NCBI GenBank assembly: GCA_017408325.1 | Contig: JAFQUW010000030.1 | Span: 1-8,933 of the forward strand | DNA from: Clostridia bacterium | Lineage (GTDB): Bacteria > Bacillota > Clostridia > Oscillospirales > SIG627 | Length of the DNA stretch: 8,933 nt | Direction: 5' to 3' | Shown here: piece after piece, positions 5,684 to 8,933 of the stretch | Layout of the letters: every line of letters starts with the position of its first letter | Numbering within the stretch: position 1 is the stretch's first letter | Made by a program: the position numbers and the translations under genes | The notes under the pieces: generated by a model | Databases searched by the model: none | Seen by the model: the letters and a program-made list of their open reading frames with translations, nothing else | What the model was told of the DNA's origin: nothing

Positions 5684-7306
5684 TCAGGCTTTTTGTGCGT
5701 TTGCCGCCGCGAGAGCGTCTCGGAAGAAGAGGACGTCCTGCCAGACGGCGTTGTTCTCTGCCTCATCGGCGAGACCGTCGTCGATCACGGCAAAGGCGAG
5801 GGTACGGTTGTAGCGGTCGTCGCGGCTTGCCTCGTGCGTGTCAAAGGCGCGGTTTGCGACGACGGAGTCTTTTTCGTAACGGTAGACGGCGACGTTGATG
5901 CCGCGGGAGTCGGCGGAGAATTCACCTGCGCCGACGACGATGGAGGACTTCGTCGGGGAACTGTACAGTTTGTATGCTTTCCCGTTTTGGAGCGTTCCGT
6001 CCAAAACCATGCTGTCTCCTTTGCCTGCGCGAAGGAGGCTCTCTTCGACGACTTTGCCGTTTTCGATCAGCGCACAGTAACTGTCGCCCACGGAGAGGGT
6101 GGACAGTTGGGTCAGTCCGAGTTTGGAGAGCGCGTCGCGCTCTTCAAAACTCAACGAAGCCGCGGCATCCTCCTTCACGGAGAGGAGAACGGCACCGTCG
6201 CGGCTTGCGGCGGCGGAGACGTATTCGCTGATGCTGCCCGCGCCGAGAAGTTCCATCTTTTGCGTGACGTTTGCGTCGTAACGCGCAAGATGCTCTTCGA
6301 GATACGCGTATTTTTCGATGCCGCGCACGTCGGTGAGGAGTTTTTCTTCGGTGATGTAATTTCCGAACCAGTTCGTCACTTTCGCGGCACCGTAGTAGTT
6401 CATGTGGTTGCCGTCCTGGCTGTCAAACGCACCCAGATAGCCGCATTCTTCGGCAAGCTTACCGAAGTTGAAGTCCAAAAATTCGATCCCGTTTTTCTCT
6501 GCATAGGGGGCGACGGCGTTGTGGTGTTTGGAGTACCAGTTTGACGAAGGGGTCTTGAAAAAGACGAGTTTGATGCCCTTCTCCTTACAGAAGGATACCA
6601 TTTTATCCAGATACTCCAGAGCGCGGGGGTTGAGTTCGACGGGGGCGGAGTCTTCGACCAGAACGGTGGACTTCGGCGTAAACTCTTCGACGGGTTTGGA
6701 CTCGGTGCGCACGTTCGACACCAAGCCGTAGCCGCGCGTGCCGTTGACGGGGTCGAGGGAGAACTTGTTCCAATCACTTGCGTCAAGTTCCGTCCAACGA
6801 GAATGGTAGTTGATGAGCGGGAAGAGGTAGTTTGCCGCGGTGGAAACGCTGCCGTCGGCGTAATCCAAGACGGCGGACAGTTTCGGCGCGCCGAGGCGCA
6901 TGCCGTCGAGCGACTTGTGATAGAAGGCGTCGTCGTTGTCGACGCGCGTGCCGGAGACCTCCATGAAGACGACCTTTAAGGTCTCGGGGTGCAGGCGGTA
7001 GGCTTCCTCGATCCAATAATAGGAAGCGAGCACCGGCTGCTGTTCGCCCGACAGATTGTAGGCGCAGTAGCCGAAGTCGCGGTAAAGTTCGGTCGGCGTG
7101 ATGCCGTTGATGCCGATGGACGGGCCGACGAAGATCGACTCGACGGTGTTCTCCGGCTCCTCGTAGAAGCCGTAGAAGGTTTCAAAATTGTTGTAAAATC
7201 CACCGACCCAATAGGGCTGGAAGAAGAGATTCAAAACCAAAAACAGCGCGAGGAAAACGAGCCAGAACGCGCCGACTCTCAGGACTGTTTTGAGCTTCTG
7301 TTTCAT
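5684..7306 (-). CDS. membrane-anchored SGNH-hydrolase-like protein with C-terminal FAM3/ILEI-like domain (DltD position)
   Basis: A 540-aa protein with a basic N-terminus and one signal-anchor helix (about 10-30), so the bulk is outside the membrane. The SGNH-like domain (about 55-320) shows the nucleophile motif as FVGPS with S63, then GITP, and the Asp-x-x-His pair D298/H301 in DGNHMNYYG. Such proteins next to MBOAT genes act in acyl transfer to surface polymers. Residues about 355-515 form a second domain: DGAVLLSVKEDAAASL followed by RDALSKLGL and GDSYCALIENGKV, then SRGINVAVYRYEKDSVV and FDTH. These resemble the two halves of the FAM3/ILEI domain in swapped order. The start at 7306 has GAGGTG 4 nt upstream; the frame opens to 7378, but that would overlap the promoter. 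It is the first gene of the operon. Exact reaction is unknown. Confidence 0.85.
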   Translation of the reverse strand: MKQKLKTVLRVGAFWLVFLALFLVLNLFFQPYWVGGFYNNFETFYGFYEEPENTVESIFVGPSIGINGITPTELYRDFGYCAYNLSGEQQPVLASYYWIEEAYRLHPETLKVVFMEVSGTRVDNDDAFYHKSLDGMRLGAPKLSAVLDYADGSVSTAANYLFPLINYHSRWTELDASDWNKFSLDPVNGTRGYGLVSNVRTESKPVEEFTPKSTVLVEDSAPVELNPRALEYLDKMVSFCKEKGIKLVFFKTPSSNWYSKHHNAVAPYAEKNGIEFLDFNFGKLAEECGYLGAFDSQDGNHMNYYGAAKVTNWFGNYITEEKLLTDVRGIEKYAYLEEHLARYDANVTQKMELLGAGSISEYVSAAASRDGAVLLSVKEDAAASLSFEERDALSKLGLTQLSTLSVGDSYCALIENGKVVEESLLRAGKGDSMVLDGTLQNGKAYKLYSSPTKSSIVVGAGEFSADSRGINVAVYRYEKDSVVANRAFDTHEASRDDRYNRTLAFAVIDDGLADEAENNAVWQDVLFFRDALAAANAQKA

Positions 7307-7310
7307 AGAG

Positions 7311-7316
7311 CACCTC
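7311..7316 (-). promoter_or_regulatory. ribosome binding site that fixes the SGNH gene start
   Basis: GAGGTG on the minus strand, a 6-base match to the Shine-Dalgarno consensus, ends 4 nt before the ATG at 7306. The following residues (MKQKLKTVLR, then a hydrophobic stretch) make a normal signal anchor, supporting this start over the one at 7378. Confidence 0.8.
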
Positions 7317-7349
7317 GTTTTTGTCTCTTGCGCAAATGCACACGGATTT

Positions 7350-7378
7350 ATAGTACCATATCTCACGGGCAAAGTCAA
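7350..7378 (-). promoter_or_regulatory. sigma-A-type promoter of the acylation operon
   Basis: On the minus strand: -35 TTGACT (7373-7378), 17-bp spacer, -10 TACTAT (7350-7355). Transcription would begin near 7343, with a leader of about 37 nt to the ATG at 7306. An imperfect palindrome TATNGTACNATA (7349-7360) overlaps the -10 and is a possible operator. The U-run of the upstream terminator candidate abuts the -35. Confidence 0.75.
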
Positions 7379-7379
7379 T

Positions 7380-7412
7380 AAAAAGGCAGCCGCCGACAGC
7401 CTCTCGGCTTTT
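7380..7412 (-). terminator. candidate terminator after the LysR gene
   Basis: On the minus strand, AAAAGCCGA and TCGGC form a 5-bp stem (7404-7408 with 7392-7396) around a 7-base loop; TTTTT follows at 7384-7380 after GGCTGCC. An alternative AGCCG/CGGCT pairing puts the U-run 3 nt after the stem. A further GC-rich block lies at 7431-7460. The stem is short and its U-run imperfectly placed, so termination may be partial and the regulator could read through into the operon. Confidence 0.4.
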
Positions 7413-7470
7413 GTCTTTTGAGTTGAAAAACGTGCCGCGTGCGGCGAAAAAACGCCGTGCGGATATGACC

Positions 7471-8373
7471 TTACCCGTTTTGTTCCTCTAAAAGGCGGTC
7501 AATGGCAAACCGTGCGTATTCGGAGAGGTACGCGCCGCGACGGGTGACGATGACGGGCTGACGGGAGCGCATCTCGCGTGCCGGAGGGAAGAGCGTGACC
7601 CCCTCGTCCGTACCTGCTTTTTGGATGTACTGCAGGGGAAGCAGGGTCGCGCCGACACCCGCGCGGCACATCTCCCACGCGGTGGACAGCCCGACGACTT
7701 CCGTTTTTACGCGCGGGTGGAATCCTTCGTGCTCACAGCGCTTCTCAAAGAGGCGGCGCAGTTCCTGTGCCTGCGAAACGAGCACAAAGTCGAGTTCTTT
7801 GCAGGCGGAAAGAGGCAGGGGAGTGTCCACGCTTTGCTTTCCGAGTCGGGGGAGCAGTTCGTTCGGCACGGCGAGCACGAGCTGATCCGATTCAAGAGGG
7901 ATCACGTCAAGAAGCGTTTCGTCGACGGGCAGGTTGACGATGGCAAAATCGTATTTTCCCTCTGCGGCTTCTTTTCGCAGTGTCTCCGAGCCCGCCTCGC
8001 AGAGAACGAGACGCACGTCGGGATAGGCCTCGGTGAGGGCTTTTGCCACGCGCGGCATCAAATAGAGTGCGCGAAACGGGGAGATGCCCACCGTCAGACG
8101 GCCGCGTTTGCCCTCTTTGAACTCCTCCATCGAGCGCAGAAGCTGCTCCTCCTGATAGAGCATGCCTTCTGCCTTCCGGATAAAATGTTCGCCTGCGGCA
8201 GTCAGCGTCAGCGGCGTGGTGCTTCGGTCAAAGAGGCGCACGCCGACCTCGTCCTCCAGCGCGCGGATCTGCTTGGAGAGCGCGGGCTGGGTGATGCCGA
8301 GGCGTGCGGCAACCTGTGAAAAGTTCAGCGTGCGCGACAACTCGACGGCGTATTGCAGTTGACGGATGTTCAT
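7471..8373 (-). CDS. LysR-type transcriptional regulator
   Basis: A 300-aa protein of standard LysR length. Residues 1-60 are the winged helix-turn-helix, with NFSQVAARLGITQPALSKQI giving helices 2-3 and VRLFDR plus LTLTAAG the wing. A linker helix (about 60-90) precedes the periplasmic-binding-protein-like effector domain (92-297), which begins RGRLTVGISP. The ligand cannot be read from sequence. The start at 8373 has AAAGGAA 6 nt upstream and follows its own promoter (8422-8450). The gene is co-directional with and 164 bp upstream of the acylation operon, not divergent as is usual for LysR genes and their targets, so control of that operon is plausible but unproven. Its G+C matches the rest of the GC-rich segment. 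Confidence 0.95.
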   Translation of the reverse strand: MNIRQLQYAVELSRTLNFSQVAARLGITQPALSKQIRALEDEVGVRLFDRSTTPLTLTAAGEHFIRKAEGMLYQEEQLLRSMEEFKEGKRGRLTVGISPFRALYLMPRVAKALTEAYPDVRLVLCEAGSETLRKEAAEGKYDFAIVNLPVDETLLDVIPLESDQLVLAVPNELLPRLGKQSVDTPLPLSACKELDFVLVSQAQELRRLFEKRCEHEGFHPRVKTEVVGLSTAWEMCRAGVGATLLPLQYIQKAGTDEGVTLFPPAREMRSRQPVIVTRRGAYLSEYARFAIDRLLEEQNG

Positions 8374-8421
8374 AAGAATTCCTTTCCGAGTGAGCGGAGT
8401 TATTCCTTTTTATTTATATTT

Positions 8422-8450
8422 ATCATAACAATTTGTTTTGATTTTTGCAA
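8422..8450 (-). promoter_or_regulatory. sigma-A-type promoter of the LysR gene
   Basis: On the minus strand: -35 TTGCAA (8445-8450), 17-bp spacer, -10 TATGAT (8422-8427). The start point would be near 8415, about 40 nt before the ATG. The promoter lies almost entirely inside the last codons of the upstream AT-rich gene. AT-rich DNA yields such matches by chance more easily, so confidence is moderate. Confidence 0.6.
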
Positions 8451-8887
8451 GAGGTATACAGCTCCTCATAATCATATGCAAGCTTTATTTGAACTGTAGA
8501 GCCTATTTTTCTTTCAAGTTCAAGCTTTAAGGCATCTACATCAAGATGAATAATCTTTCTTTGATTCTCATCCATCTCTGAAACAACTACAATTTTATAA
8601 TATAAAAAGTAGCCTTTCTTCATGAGAAGCTTCATATCCGCTTGATTTTTTGATAATATTCTTTCATTGATATAATCAAAGACTGCAAGGTTCATTTGTT
8701 TCTTGATTATATCTCTCAAAAGATAATACCAAATCATCTGTGCTGCAAGCAGAATTATAAGCGGAATAAACAAGTCTCCTTTTGCAATCCTATCAATAAA
8801 AAGTGCTGTAAGATTGAGCGTTATCCATGCAACCCGTACATGATCTAACACTTTCATTTTTTTAATTAATTTTTTGATTTTTTCCAT
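8423..8887 (-). CDS. small two-helix membrane protein of unknown function
   Basis: A 154-aa protein I do not recognise. It has a strongly basic N-terminus (MEKIKKLIKKMK), two hydrophobic segments (about 17-33 and 39-57) joined by a short RIAKGD turn, and a charged, probably cytoplasmic C-terminal part (58-154). That part includes a KKGYFLYYKIVVVSEMDE stretch and ends in NKLL. The layout suggests a membrane hairpin with a cytosolic domain. The start has AAGGAG 7 nt upstream. The DNA is about 29% G+C with many AAA/ATT/TTA codons, very unlike the neighbouring genes, which points to horizontal acquisition. No terminator was seen between it and the LysR gene. That it is a real gene is likely from the RBS and uniform codon use; its function is unknown. 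Confidence 0.7.
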   Translation of the reverse strand: MEKIKKLIKKMKVLDHVRVAWITLNLTALFIDRIAKGDLFIPLIILLAAQMIWYYLLRDIIKKQMNLAVFDYINERILSKNQADMKLLMKKGYFLYYKIVVVSEMDENQRKIIHLDVDALKLELERKIGSTVQIKLAYDYEELYTSCKNQNKLL

Positions 8888-8933
8888 AACTTTTCTCCTT
8901 AAAATTTATTTTTTGGAACAATTTTTCTGACAT
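8888..8933 (-). other. window edge upstream of the small membrane protein gene
   Basis: AT-rich 46 bases with the RBS AAGGAG at 8895-8900. An upstream minus-strand gene might end here: two of the three frames reach a stop just before or inside the RBS, the third starts with ATG at 8933. Too little sequence is present to choose, and no promoter can be read. Confidence 0.3.

Larger units (their letters stand above)
2201..7378 (-). other. four-gene Dlt-like acylation operon
   Basis: One promoter (7350-7378) and one terminator (2201-2241) bracket four co-directional genes with gaps of 44, 65 and 23 nt: SGNH protein, acyl carrier protein, MBOAT acyltransferase and adenylate-forming ligase. Together they supply activation, carriage, membrane transfer and extracytoplasmic transfer of an acyl group, as in D-alanylation of teichoic acids. 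The order is the reverse of the canonical dltA-B-C-D, and no DltX-like small peptide was recognised. The ligase active site argues against an amino-acid substrate. The acceptor polymer is not encoded here and is unknown. Confidence 0.75.

Noticed and set aside
7307..7378. N-terminal extension of the SGNH protein to 7378
   Set aside because: It would cover the operon promoter; GAGGTG and a normal signal anchor support the start at 7306.
8888..8933. Start or end of another gene at the right edge
   Set aside because: Several frames are possible in 46 AT-rich bases and none has enough sequence to be supported.

Overview
The window looks like a chromosomal segment of a fairly GC-rich Bacillota (Clostridia-type) bacterium. 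Two sampled 60-base lines (3181 and 7861) count to about 57-58% G+C. Purine-rich AGGAG-type ribosome binding sites precede the complete genes, sigma-A-like promoters can be read, and the gene content (single-PDZ membrane HtrA, Dlt-like acylation cassette, DMT permease, LysR regulator) fits gut-type Clostridia. The taxonomic call is inference; no rRNA or tRNA gene is present.

Layout from left to right. Bases 1-465 hold the 3' part of an EamA/DMT transporter on the + strand. It converges on an HtrA-like protease (523-1980, -), and the two share a bidirectional terminator (480-512). The protease has its own promoter (2117-2145) and a leader of roughly 130 nt that contains a 10-bp stem-loop. Next is a four-gene minus-strand operon (promoter 7350-7378, terminator 2201-2241). 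In transcription order it encodes a membrane-anchored SGNH protein (DltD-like position), an acyl carrier protein, an MBOAT acyltransferase and an adenylate-forming ligase. Upstream, in the same direction, is a LysR-type regulator (7471-8373). The right end (about 8400-8933) is AT-rich, 29% G+C over bases 8401-8640, and encodes a small two-helix membrane protein of unknown function.

How the genes work together. The operon has all four functional parts of a Dlt-type pathway: ligase activates an acid with ATP, carrier protein holds it as a thioester, MBOAT protein passes it across the membrane, and an extracytoplasmic SGNH protein completes transfer to a surface polymer. The transcript order is D-C-B-A, the reverse of the usual dltABCD. 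The ligase also lacks the aspartate that holds the amino group in DltA and carries an acyl-CoA-synthetase-like NHAAG motif there. I therefore infer that the cassette loads a plain carboxylic acid rather than D-alanine. The SGNH protein carries a C-terminal domain that resembles the FAM3/ILEI fold with its two sequence halves in swapped order. These points make the operon the most interesting part of the window.

No CRISPR array, insertion sequence, tRNA, rRNA or attachment site was seen. The only gene-free stretch near 300 bases is 1981-2242, which holds the htrA leader, the htrA promoter and the operon terminator.
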